A DNA stretch of 13,326 nt from assembly GCA_023701075.1 (NCBI GenBank), contig JAMPXQ010000023.1:1-13326 (forward strand). The letters run 5' to 3'. This document shows positions 1 to 5,677 of this stretch, one piece after another. Made by a program: the position numbers and the translations under genes. The notes below the pieces were generated by a model. It was not told where the DNA came from. It made no database searches and worked only from the letters and a program-made list of their open reading frames with translations. Positions within the stretch are counted from its first letter, which is position 1, and each line of letters opens with the position of its first letter. The stretch is from Candidatus Woesearchaeota archaeon (lineage in GTDB: Archaea; Nanobdellota; Nanobdellia; Woesearchaeales; GW2011-AR15).

Positions 1-149
1 TGCTCTTCTTTCACTTTTCTCCTATAATCTGCGTACTTATCCTCTGGAGAGTATTTTGGAGGCTTATGCTCTATCGCCTTGCCGCCGCATGGACACGATT
101 CAGAAAGGATGTATTTGCCGCACTCTATGCATTTCAATATATGTTTCAT
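1..149 (-). CDS. nop10: H/ACA ribonucleoprotein subunit Nop10 (partial, C-terminus off window)
   Basis: Small zinc-ribbon RNA-binding protein of the H/ACA snoRNP-like complex, which guides pseudouridylation of archaeal rRNA together with Cbf5, Gar1 and L7Ae. The visible 49 codons start MKHILKCIECGKY and continue with a CPCGG turn, giving two CxxC/CxC zinc-ligand pairs (Cys7, Cys10, Cys19, Cys21). They end in the basic/aromatic YSPEDKYADYRRK segment typical of the family. Nop10 is usually about 55–60 aa, so only a few residues should be missing beyond base 1. The ATG overlaps the eIF2-alpha stop codon by the sequence ATGA, which implies translational coupling. The gene is the last visible member of the S27e–eIF2-alpha–Nop10 operon, a well-known archaeal gene order. 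Confidence 0.93.
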   Translation of the reverse strand, partial: MKHILKCIECGKYILSESCPCGGKAIEHKPPKYSPEDKYADYRRKVKEE

Positions 150-904
150 CTTGTGAATGTCACAACTGCTCTTTTCTTTAGGAACTCTTCTACGACTGAG
201 ATGCTGCTTCCAAGCTTTGGCTCTGCTTCCTTATAATCGGGCGCTTCTGCTGTCACCCTATATTTCCCGCCGCCAAGATAATGTATCAAGACACCCATAT
301 CTATCGCCTTAAGCAGTGATTCCTTTATCAATTCAAGGCCGTTCCCTTCATAGGTTGTGATCTCCAAAACACCAGTTATCTCTACCTTCTGCGGCTTGAA
401 CCTCTGAAGCACTATCTCTTCTATCTCTTTTGCCAATTTCGGCTCTAGGGCCTTTGAAAGCACCAATTCGCCTGTGACTACGCTTTCAAATGCAAAATGA
501 AGATACCTGTATTCTTTCAAAAGAGATTTTGCGACTTCATCATAGACCTTCTGGGCAGGCTGGTTTCGCTGTTTTGCGACATGCTCTATTATCGCTTCAG
601 CCTTCTGCTCCATCTTTATCTCATTGACCTTATTCTTCCTCTGCTTCTCATTGACCCTTCTCAAAGACAAATCTATATGGCCTTTGTCCTGATAGATCTT
701 GAGGACCTTGCAGACGACTTTCTTCCCTTCCTTGACATAATCCCTGATATTCCTTATCCTACCTGCAGCAATCTCTGAGATATGGATCATCCCTGTCTGA
801 TTGAACTCATCAATTGTTACAAAGACGCTAGAATACTGAATGTTTGTGACTGTACAAAGGACTATCTCTGATTCCTCCGGAAACCCGGTCTTATGGAAGA
901 ACAT
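146..904 (-). CDS. eif2a: Translation initiation factor 2 subunit alpha (aIF2-alpha)
   Basis: Alpha subunit of the heterotrimeric aIF2, which brings initiator Met-tRNA to the small ribosomal subunit. The 252 aa are of normal family length. An N-terminal S1/OB domain spans about residues 10–84 and includes GMIHISEI and KGHIDLSLRRV. A helical middle domain follows (about 85–170), then the C-terminal alpha/beta domain (about 172–252) that contacts the gamma subunit. The position equivalent to the eukaryotic regulatory Ser51 is an alanine (SEIAAGRIR, residues 43–51), so the eukaryotic phospho-switch is absent. The ATG directly follows the S27e TAA stop (TAAATG). A GAGGT sequence inside the end of S27e, 10 nt upstream, can act as ribosome binding site. 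Confidence 0.97.
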   Translation of the reverse strand: MFFHKTGFPEESEIVLCTVTNIQYSSVFVTIDEFNQTGMIHISEIAAGRIRNIRDYVKEGKKVVCKVLKIYQDKGHIDLSLRRVNEKQRKNKVNEIKMEQKAEAIIEHVAKQRNQPAQKVYDEVAKSLLKEYRYLHFAFESVVTGELVLSKALEPKLAKEIEEIVLQRFKPQKVEITGVLEITTYEGNGLELIKESLLKAIDMGVLIHYLGGGKYRVTAEAPDYKEAEPKLGSSISVVEEFLKKRAVVTFTR

Positions 905-1081
905 TTATTCTAAGACCTCAAGAACCCTTGCTTTTAGCTTAATCTTTCCGCCTGTCGGGTCAGCTACGTCTTTTCCGCATACAAGGCACTTTACTTTTGT
1001 CGCTGCCTTGCCAAAGACTACCTGCTCGTTCTTGCACTTTGAACATCTAACTTTAATGAATTTTGAATTCGGTTGTTTCAT
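905..1081 (-). CDS. rps27e: 30S ribosomal protein S27e
   Basis: Zinc-binding protein of the archaeal/eukaryal small ribosomal subunit. The 58-aa product begins MKQPNSKFIKVRC and contains a C4 zinc ribbon: CSKC at residues 13–16 and CLVC at 32–35, separated by NEQVVFGKAATKVK. It ends in the family-typical TGGKIKLKARVLEVLE. Family members are about 60 aa, so it is complete. AGGTGA lies about 6 nt upstream of the ATG, and a TATA box lies 36–44 nt upstream. It is the first gene of the operon with eIF2-alpha and Nop10. The L44e gene that commonly precedes it in archaea is not here; the histone gene occupies that side. Confidence 0.96.
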   Translation of the reverse strand: MKQPNSKFIKVRCSKCKNEQVVFGKAATKVKCLVCGKDVADPTGGKIKLKARVLEVLE

Positions 1082-1087
1082 GATAAT

Positions 1088-1093
1088 TCACCT
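1088..1093 (-). promoter_or_regulatory. Shine-Dalgarno site of the S27e operon
   Basis: AGGTGA reads on the minus strand 6 nt before the S27e ATG (1081) and complements the 3' end of 16S rRNA. It confirms the start and shows that this operon, unlike most genes in the window, has a leadered mRNA. Confidence 0.7.
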
Positions 1094-1116
1094 ATAGCGC
1101 ATGGAAATGACTGCGG

Positions 1117-1125
1117 TTTATAAAT
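1117..1125 (-). promoter_or_regulatory. TATA box of the S27e–eIF2-alpha–Nop10 operon
   Basis: ATTTATAAA reads on the minus strand, preceded by a purine-rich stretch (AAGAATAAG) that could serve as the TFB-recognition element. Transcription would start near 1092–1095, just upstream of the Shine-Dalgarno site, leaving a short leader. Confidence 0.65.
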
Positions 1126-1143
1126 CTTATTCTTGTTTTCAGA

Positions 1144-1154
1144 GGAAAAAGTGG
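1144..1154 (-). terminator. U-rich terminator candidate after the histone gene
   Basis: The minus strand reads CCACTTTTTCC shortly after the histone stop codon (1161). Archaeal RNA polymerase terminates at U-runs without needing a hairpin. This one lies between the histone gene and the S27e promoter on the same strand. It is a single T5 tract, so support is modest. Confidence 0.35.
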
Positions 1155-1160
1155 TTTATG

Positions 1161-1382
1161 CTACTTATTTTTATAGGTCTTATATGCAAGCTCAATATCT
1201 TTTGCAGTCATTGTATTCTTTCCTCGATGGGATGCATATCTTGATGCCAGCTTTCCAATCTCTAGAGACATCGCTTCCAGATGCTCTGCAACAGCAATCT
1301 TTGCATCGTGAGAAATCCTAAAAGAAGTTGCTTCTTCCATAATCTTCCCTATCGTCTCATAGGGCAATATATTCTCTCTCAT
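1161..1382 (-). CDS. Archaeal histone (HMf-type)
   Basis: Nucleosome-forming DNA-compaction protein of 73 aa, close to the 66–70 aa of typical archaeal histones and without a long tail. The histone fold is plain: LPYETIGKIMEEATSFRISHDAKIA covers helix 1 and loop 1, with the DNA-contacting Arg22 in RISHDA. A long central helix follows (about residues 27–52). Loop 2 is RGKNT (53–57), then TAKDIELAYKTY forms helix 3. The usual arginine of the loop-2 Arg-Thr pair appears to be Lys55. The ATG at 1382 fits the fold exactly. No Shine-Dalgarno is visible. The TATA box is about 80 nt upstream, so the mRNA has a leader of about 55 nt containing a strong hairpin. Confidence 0.95.
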   Translation of the reverse strand: MRENILPYETIGKIMEEATSFRISHDAKIAVAEHLEAMSLEIGKLASRYASHRGKNTMTAKDIELAYKTYKNK

Positions 1383-1398
1383 CTTGACAAAACAAAAA

Positions 1399-1415
1399 AG
1401 ACGGAATCTCCGTCT
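1399..1415 (-). promoter_or_regulatory. Hairpin plus U-tract in the histone mRNA leader (attenuator-like)
   Basis: The minus strand reads AGACGGA-GAT-TCCGTCT, a perfect 7-bp stem with a 3-nt loop, followed at once by a run of about six T and then GTTTTG, ending 16 nt before the histone ATG. Hairpin plus U-run is the form of an intrinsic terminator, but here it lies between the inferred start site (about 1438) and the coding region. It could be an attenuator, a translational block or an mRNA stability element. A six-base segment AAAGAC near the 5' end of the transcript (1428–1433) can pair with GUCUUU (1397–1402) and would compete with the hairpin. Seen: the repeat. Inferred: function. Confidence 0.5.
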
Positions 1416-1461
1416 GAAAAACCCCTAGTCTTTGTGCTTGGTATTCTAATTGTAATTGGGC

Positions 1462-1469
1462 TTTAAATA
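1462..1469 (-). promoter_or_regulatory. TATA box of the histone gene
   Basis: TATTTAAA reads on the minus strand. Initiation about 25 nt downstream would be near 1438–1440, giving a leader of about 55 nt. No TATA-like element lies at the leaderless distance from the ATG, so the leader appears real. Confidence 0.55.
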
Positions 1470-1493
1470 GTTTTTGGTGCTCTGAAAGTTATT

Positions 1494-1502
1494 TTTTTAA
1501 GC
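1494..1502 (+). promoter_or_regulatory. Weak TATA candidate for the 174-aa protein
   Basis: TTTTTTAAGC-like AT-rich sequence lies about 26 nt upstream of the ATG at 1524. TTAATATAT at 1503–1511 is an alternative but is too close. There is no Shine-Dalgarno, so leaderless expression is assumed. Confidence 0.3.
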
Positions 1503-1523
1503 TTAATATATTTCTAATCAAGA

Positions 1524-2048
1524 ATGGCATTCGGCAAGATTATCGGAAAGAATGATGAAGGGATATTGAAAGTCCGCCCTGATGAAGATGGAAGGACTGT
1601 GTTTCTTAGAAGAAGCAAAGAGGCTTTTGATATCGGCACACGTGTCTTCTATACTGTGGCTGAACATGGTGACCATGTAGATTTTGCAGATATCTATATG
1701 CCTGAAACCCAATATAAAAATATGAAGAAATCAAATAATGTGAAGGCTATATTCTATGATACTAATACTCTTGATATCCTCATAGTTGGAGAATGGAAAT
1801 CTCCGGATTATGTAGTCTTAGGGACTGGCCTAGGCGCACCTAATTGCGGCAATATCCTCGGACTGCAATATATCCAGTTTACAGCTGCTGAGAAAGTCGA
1901 CATTTCTTGCCTATTCCCCGGAATAGATATACATGCCAAAGAATATGCCTCTGCGGAACTTGGTGGCAGCATCCTAAGGTGGCCGCATATGATGAATATA
2001 TTCCCAGATAAAATAGAATTGGAAAAAAAACTGCGTGAATATATCTAA
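1524..2048 (+). CDS. Conserved-looking protein of unknown function, 174 aa
   Basis: I do not recognise the family. Residues 1–58 (GKIIGKNDEGILKVRP, then VFLRRSKEAFDIGTRVFYTV) look like a small beta-barrel of the cold-shock/OB kind: short strands, basic and aromatic residues, and a Gly-rich start. This resemblance is weak. After a linker (about 59–72), residues 73–174 form a second alpha/beta region with the hydrophobic strand LDILIVGEW and a Gly-rich turn VVLGTGLGAPNCGN (98–110). There is no signal peptide or membrane segment, and only two Cys (108, 129). It reads as a cytoplasmic soluble protein. The gene stands alone, leaves from the histone promoter region in the opposite direction, and its stop codon (2048) abuts the stop of the convergent 35-aa gene. 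Even codon use and a single uninterrupted frame support a real gene. Confidence 0.8.
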   Translation: MAFGKIIGKNDEGILKVRPDEDGRTVFLRRSKEAFDIGTRVFYTVAEHGDHVDFADIYMPETQYKNMKKSNNVKAIFYDTNTLDILIVGEWKSPDYVVLGTGLGAPNCGNILGLQYIQFTAAEKVDISCLFPGIDIHAKEYASAELGGSILRWPHMMNIFPDKIELEKKLREYI

Positions 2049-2156
2049 CTACTTAGCGAGCGACTTAATGAATTTTGATATATTCTCTATAAGTGAATCA
2101 TCATCTGTTTTTCCCGGGCCATAATCCGGTCTTCCATAGCAGGTATAGTGTGACAT
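2049..2156 (-). CDS. Small protein of unknown function, 35 aa
   Basis: The product begins MSHYTCYGRPDYGPGKTDDD and ends SLIENISKFIKSLAK. The first half is Gly/Pro/Tyr-rich and acidic at its end; the second half is a clear amphipathic, basic helix. The start is supported by one of the best ribosome binding sites in the window, GGGGAGG 6 nt before the ATG. The gene lies 19 nt downstream of the Cys-rich 55-aa gene on the same strand, so the two probably share an mRNA. The stop codon TAG abuts the convergent stop of the 174-aa gene, so the space is used to the last base. I do not recognise a family. The single Cys6 and the charged helix are the only features; a role as a small regulatory or partner peptide is a guess. 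Confidence 0.65.
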   Translation of the reverse strand: MSHYTCYGRPDYGPGKTDDDSLIENISKFIKSLAK

Positions 2157-2162
2157 TTTTTT

Positions 2163-2169
2163 CCTCCCC
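2163..2169 (-). promoter_or_regulatory. Strong Shine-Dalgarno of the 35-aa gene
   Basis: GGGGAGG reads on the minus strand, followed by six A residues and then ATG (2156). It decides the start of a gene too short to call by length alone. Confidence 0.75.
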
Positions 2170-2175
2170 GAGATA

Positions 2176-2343
2176 TCACAAACAGCCAAAGCATGTGCCG
2201 CAATCTTTGCAGGTATAGCAATAATACTGGTCTGAGCTAATGCATTTTTCTGATTTGCATATCGGACATCTCAGACTTTCGCTTTCGATAATTATCAGTC
2301 TTGCAGATTCTTTTCCTTCATGTAATTCATTATTGACGCTCAT
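2176..2343 (-). CDS. Cys-rich small protein (zinc-ribbon or metal-cluster type), 55 aa
   Basis: The product starts MSVNNELHEGKESARL, has a hydrophobic strand LIII (16–19), then a Cys-rich half with eight Cys: CPIC (26–29), Cys34, and CYTCKDCGTCFGC (42–54). The last five Cys lie three residues apart (42, 45, 48, 51, 54). The pattern suits one or two zinc sites or possibly an Fe–S cluster; the sequence alone does not decide. The frame is open upstream to 2433, but that longer start would lie upstream of a good TATA box (2367–2376). The box sits about 29 nt before the ATG at 2343, so the short form is chosen as a leaderless gene. It is followed by the 35-aa gene. The function is unknown. Confidence 0.75.
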   Translation of the reverse strand: MSVNNELHEGKESARLIIIESESLRCPICKSEKCISSDQYYCYTCKDCGTCFGCL

Positions 2344-2366
2344 TATTGAATATCGTAATATGAATC

Positions 2367-2376
2367 TATATTTAAA
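2367..2376 (-). promoter_or_regulatory. TATA box of the Cys-rich gene
   Basis: TTTTAAATATA reads on the minus strand, centred about 29 nt before the ATG at 2343. It fixes that start as leaderless and argues against the upstream start at 2433. Confidence 0.6.
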
Positions 2377-2418
2377 AGTTATGTTTTGATGAACATCATT
2401 GAAGCTCAATAACGAAAG

Positions 2419-2426
2419 ATTTAAAA
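2419..2426 (+). promoter_or_regulatory. TATA box of the two-component cluster
   Basis: ATTTAAAA preceded by CGAAAG (possible TFB site), centred 26 nt before the ATG at 2449. This indicates leaderless expression of the first regulator and probably transcription of the genes after it. It is divergent from the Cys-rich gene promoter, and the two TATA boxes are about 45 bp apart. Confidence 0.65.
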
Positions 2427-2448
2427 AAACCATTGCGTAACCAAAGTT

Positions 2449-3465
2449 ATGAATGTCGATGAGACAATACTAACGTTGCTTGAAAAAAATCCTAATGGCC
2501 TTTCTATAAGCGATATTTCTGATATGCTTGGCAATACAAGAGCAACACTCTCAAAATATCTGGAAATGATGAAACTTGAGAATAAGGTTACATTGAGAGA
2601 AGTAGGAAGAGCAAAACTCTGGTTTTTAGCATCAAAGAAAAAGACAATCCTTATCGTTGAAGATGAACCTCATATAAGGAGGCTCATCCGCGTCGTCTTA
2701 GGTGAGGCAAGATATAATTTCTTTGAAGCCTCTGATGGACTGATGGGCCTTGAGATGGTCAGCCAGTTCATGCCTGATATGATAATCCTGGACCTCATGA
2801 TGCCGACATTAGACGGGATCAAAGTCTGCAGCGAGATAAAAAAGAATGCCCTGACTAAAAAGATCCCAATAATCATGCTTACAGCAAAAAAGGAGATGGA
2901 TGATAAAGTTGTAGGGATCAGCGTCGGGGCTGATGATTACCTAGTAAAGCCATTCGAGCCGCAGGAACTACGCACAAGGGTACGCACGTTCCTTGATGAA
3001 TTGAATGCTGAGAGGAATCCCATTACAAACCTTCCGACATTAAAAAACTTAAAAAAAGATATAGAAAACAAAGAGAATGAAACTAAAGTGTATCATCTGT
3101 GTTTCAAAAATCTTGATGATTACAGAAGTGAATATGGGCTGACAAAGACCAATGAACTGATAAGGCTGACTTCACAGATGATTTCCCACATCCTTGAGAA
3201 GACACCTGAAAAGAGATTTTTTGGACATGATGCAGGCAATAATTTCATACTAGGACTAAAAGGAAAACAGATAAAAGATGTCTTAAAGAGCATATATGAT
3301 GAATTTAACCTGACAAAACCCTTCTTCTACGAGAAAGATTTCAAGAACTATGATGATAGACTCAATATAATAACAAAGAAGATTGAGGAAGGAGAAGTCA
3401 AGGGGATCCAGGTAGTCGAGTTGATTGCCAAAGAGATTAAAGAATTAGAAGATATACCTGATTAA
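2449..3465 (+). CDS. Response regulator: winged helix – receiver – degenerate GGDEF domain
   Basis: A 338-aa cytoplasmic regulator in three parts. Residues 1–62 form an ArsR/MarR-like winged helix-turn-helix (LSISDISDMLGNTRATLSKYLEMMKLENKVTLREV), the likely DNA-binding output. Residues 65–185 form a complete receiver with acidic pair Glu71/Asp72, phospho-acceptor Asp115 (IILDLMMP), Thr145 and Lys167 (KPF). Residues 188–338 begin NPITNLPT, the usual entry to a GGDEF domain (compare DPLTGLPN). They continue with a LDDYRSEYGLTKTNELIRL segment that matches the GGDEF core, but the catalytic loop is AGNNF (262–266) instead of GGDEF. It therefore should not make cyclic-di-GMP; a binding or dimerisation role is inferred. 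Eight bases separate it from the next receiver gene. A winged helix ahead of the receiver is the reverse of the common bacterial order. Confidence 0.9.
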   Translation: MNVDETILTLLEKNPNGLSISDISDMLGNTRATLSKYLEMMKLENKVTLREVGRAKLWFLASKKKTILIVEDEPHIRRLIRVVLGEARYNFFEASDGLMGLEMVSQFMPDMIILDLMMPTLDGIKVCSEIKKNALTKKIPIIMLTAKKEMDDKVVGISVGADDYLVKPFEPQELRTRVRTFLDELNAERNPITNLPTLKNLKKDIENKENETKVYHLCFKNLDDYRSEYGLTKTNELIRLTSQMISHILEKTPEKRFFGHDAGNNFILGLKGKQIKDVLKSIYDEFNLTKPFFYEKDFKNYDDRLNIITKKIEEGEVKGIQVVELIAKEIKELEDIPD

Positions 3466-3473
3466 GTACCAAA

Positions 3474-3839
3474 ATGGCAAGAAAGATATTGATAATAGAG
3501 GATGAAAAACATATCTCCAACCTACTCAAGTTCATTCTTGAAAAAAAAGGATTTATTATTGAACAAGCCTTCCTTGGAGAAGAGGGCTTAGAGAAAATAG
3601 ATTCATTCCATCCTGATTTAATCCTTCTTGATGTCATGATGCCAAAGATGGATGGATTTGAAGTCCTTGAAAACATGTCCAACATAGAAAAGGCAAAAGG
3701 TATCCCTGTCATCATGCTTAGCTCTGCTGCACAGCTAAGAGATAAAGAGAAAGGCCTGTCAGTTGGCGCCACTGAATACATGACAAAACCATTTGACAAA
3801 GACAAACTGCTAGGATTGATCACAAAATACATTGATTAA
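3474..3839 (+). CDS. Stand-alone receiver protein (CheY-like), 121 aa
   Basis: A single receiver domain of typical length (about 120 aa) with no output domain. Acidic pocket Glu9/Asp10, phospho-acceptor Asp53 (LILLDVMMPKMDG), Ser83 in place of the more frequent Thr (IMLSSA), and Lys105 (TKPF) are all present, so it should be phosphorylatable. It starts 8 nt after the regulator, without a visible Shine-Dalgarno, and is followed after 79 nt by the kinase. It may act as a phosphate sink or shuttle between the kinase and the winged-helix regulator, or bind a partner protein. The functional assignment beyond receiver is inference. Confidence 0.93.
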   Translation: MARKILIIEDEKHISNLLKFILEKKGFIIEQAFLGEEGLEKIDSFHPDLILLDVMMPKMDGFEVLENMSNIEKAKGIPVIMLSSAAQLRDKEKGLSVGATEYMTKPFDKDKLLGLITKYID

Positions 3840-3874
3840 CCAAAGTACACGAGCAAGATGCAAGCGGCCATATT

Positions 3875-3890
3875 GTCAATCGCGATTGAC
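3875..3890. repeat. 16-bp perfect palindrome between receiver and kinase genes
   Basis: GTCAATCGCGATTGAC is its own reverse complement. It lies in the 79-bp gap between the receiver stop and the kinase ATG, 28 bp before that ATG, and no TATA box is visible in the gap. It could be an operator for a dimeric regulator, or an RNA hairpin that sets kinase levels within the operon. Flanking ATTG and CAAT extend the symmetric look but do not pair perfectly. Confidence 0.6.
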
Positions 3891-3918
3891 CAATGAGTGT
3901 TACATAAGCTGAAGAAGA

Positions 3919-5670
3919 ATGAAACGAGACACCATCGACTATGAGACCTTAAGGATCCTTTTTGAAACCAATAAGCTCCTTAACAAGTGCAATACTATCG
4001 AATCGATACTATCTGCCATAAAAATAATTGCTGTGAAAAAACTGAAATACGACTATTTCTCATTCTTTCTGCACGAGAACAGGAAATTCATGCTGAAAGA
4101 AAGCTTCAAGCATCCCTTCAGCTCTGATAAACTCTATCATATAAAGACCGATCAAGGCATAACTGGCCATGCTGCAAAAACAGGGATACCTCAGGTAGTC
4201 CAGGATGTCTCAAAAGATAAGCGCTATATACAGATCAGAAAAGATGTAAAGTCTGAACTTGTCGTGCCTGTCAAGATTGATGGGAAAGTTGTCGGACTGA
4301 TAAATGTCGAATCCAGGAAGATAGGGTTTTTCTCCCATAGAGACATGTTCCTGATGAACTCGATTGCTGAGCAGGCAGCCATAACTTTGAAGAAAGTCAT
4401 GGACAAAGAACTTATCGAGAATTCTAACAAAAGGCTTAGGAACCTCAATGATATCGGAAAGGTCGTGAATTCAACCCTGGACCTGGACATAATATTCAGA
4501 TATATCCTAGATTACATCTATAAAGAGATGAACTATGATTTCATCGCAATCCTACTCCTTGACAAAGATAAACTATATTCCAAAGCCGGAATCGGATTCA
4601 CCAAAAAGCAGCTGGAGTCATATTCAGCAAAGGTCGGGCAGGGCATCTGCGGCATGGTCGTCAAGACTGGAAAGCCACTGCTCATCAATGATGTGTCAAA
4701 AGTCCCATTTTATATTAACCAAGCTTCAAAAACAAAGGCAGAGCTTAGTGTCCCTATAAGATTCAAGGAAAAAATAATAGGTGTCCTAAATGTCGAAAGC
4801 GGACTTGTAAATGCATTCAATAATGAGGACCTGGTCTATCTCTCCGCACTTGCAGACCAAGTGGCTTCTGCCATAAAGAATGCGCAGCTGTATGAAAAAA
4901 TAAAGAATTTCAATAAGACCCTTAAAAAAGAAGTGGCTGACGCGACTAAGGAGCTTGTTGAAGCAAATATAGAGCTTAAGAGGTTGAATGAAATAAAATC
5001 TGAATTCGTATCCACTGTCAGCCATGAACTAAGGACGCCTTTGACTAGCATCATTGGATATGTGTCTGTGATAAAAGATGGAGAAGCGGGCGAAATATCT
5101 GAAACACAGAAAGAATTCTTAGGGATTGTCAAAGAAGAGAGCGAAAGGCTGCTTCGCCTAATAAGCGACCTACTAGATATCTCCAAGATAGATTCCGGAA
5201 AGATGAGATTCAATTTCACTGAAACCGATGCCTCTTTGATTGCCCAAAATTCTGCCAAAGAGATGGAATCCTTATTTGCAAAAAAAGGGATCACACTTGA
5301 TCTTGAACTTGACAGAAATGTGGCTGCCATAAAAGCTGATCCTGATAAAATCAAGCAGATATTATATAACCTGTTGACCAATGCCCTTAAATTCTCTAAG
5401 CCAGGCACAACTGTCAAAGTCATTTCAAAAGATAAAGGAAACCATGTGCAATTCGACATAACTGACCAAGGTATTGGAATATCCAAAGAAGATATACCTA
5501 AACTGTTCAAAAAATTCAGCCAGATAGACAGCAAGATGACCCGAGAAGTTGGAGGAACAGGACTTGGGCTTGCTATCTGCGAATATCTTGTGAAGCAGCA
5601 TGGCGGAAACATATGGGTCAAATCTGAATCTGGGAAAGGAAGCACGTTTAGCTTCACCATAAAGAAATAA
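3919..5670 (+). CDS. Soluble sensor histidine kinase: GAF–GAF–HisKA–HATPase
   Basis: A 583-aa cytoplasmic sensor kinase with no membrane segment. GAF domain 1 spans about residues 10–160 (DQGITGHAAKTGIPQVVQDVSKD, VVGLINVES) and GAF domain 2 about 175–322 (GQGICGMVVKTGKPLLINDVSK, IIGVLNVES), two clearly related ligand-sensing units. A coiled coil follows (about 325–360), then HisKA with the H-box FVSTVSHELRTPLTSIIGY and phospho-His369. The HATPase domain has N-box Asn484/Asn488, G1 DQGIG (516–520), F-box LFKKF (529–533) and G2 GGTGLGLAI (545–553). All catalytic motifs are intact. Hybrid kinases often carry their own receiver, but this one does not, so the two upstream regulators are the natural partners. 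The ATG has only a weak GAAGAAGA upstream. The stop (5670) faces the convergent methyltransferase gene 7 bp away. Confidence 0.96.
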   Translation: MKRDTIDYETLRILFETNKLLNKCNTIESILSAIKIIAVKKLKYDYFSFFLHENRKFMLKESFKHPFSSDKLYHIKTDQGITGHAAKTGIPQVVQDVSKDKRYIQIRKDVKSELVVPVKIDGKVVGLINVESRKIGFFSHRDMFLMNSIAEQAAITLKKVMDKELIENSNKRLRNLNDIGKVVNSTLDLDIIFRYILDYIYKEMNYDFIAILLLDKDKLYSKAGIGFTKKQLESYSAKVGQGICGMVVKTGKPLLINDVSKVPFYINQASKTKAELSVPIRFKEKIIGVLNVESGLVNAFNNEDLVYLSALADQVASAIKNAQLYEKIKNFNKTLKKEVADATKELVEANIELKRLNEIKSEFVSTVSHELRTPLTSIIGYVSVIKDGEAGEISETQKEFLGIVKEESERLLRLISDLLDISKIDSGKMRFNFTETDASLIAQNSAKEMESLFAKKGITLDLELDRNVAAIKADPDKIKQILYNLLTNALKFSKPGTTVKVISKDKGNHVQFDITDQGIGISKEDIPKLFKKFSQIDSKMTREVGGTGLGLAICEYLVKQHGGNIWVKSESGKGSTFSFTIKK

Positions 5671-5677
5671 CCATAAT

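Noticed and set aside
497..1097. Plus-strand open frames across eIF2-alpha and S27e
   Set aside because: They are antisense to highly conserved translation genes.
2157..2162. T-run as a plus-strand terminator for the 174-aa gene
   Set aside because: It is over 100 nt beyond the stop and is better explained as the A-rich spacer between the Shine-Dalgarno and the start of the 35-aa gene.
2344..2433. Upstream extension of the Cys-rich gene to a start at 2433
   Set aside because: The extension would begin upstream of a well-placed TATA box and its 30 residues look like translated promoter DNA.
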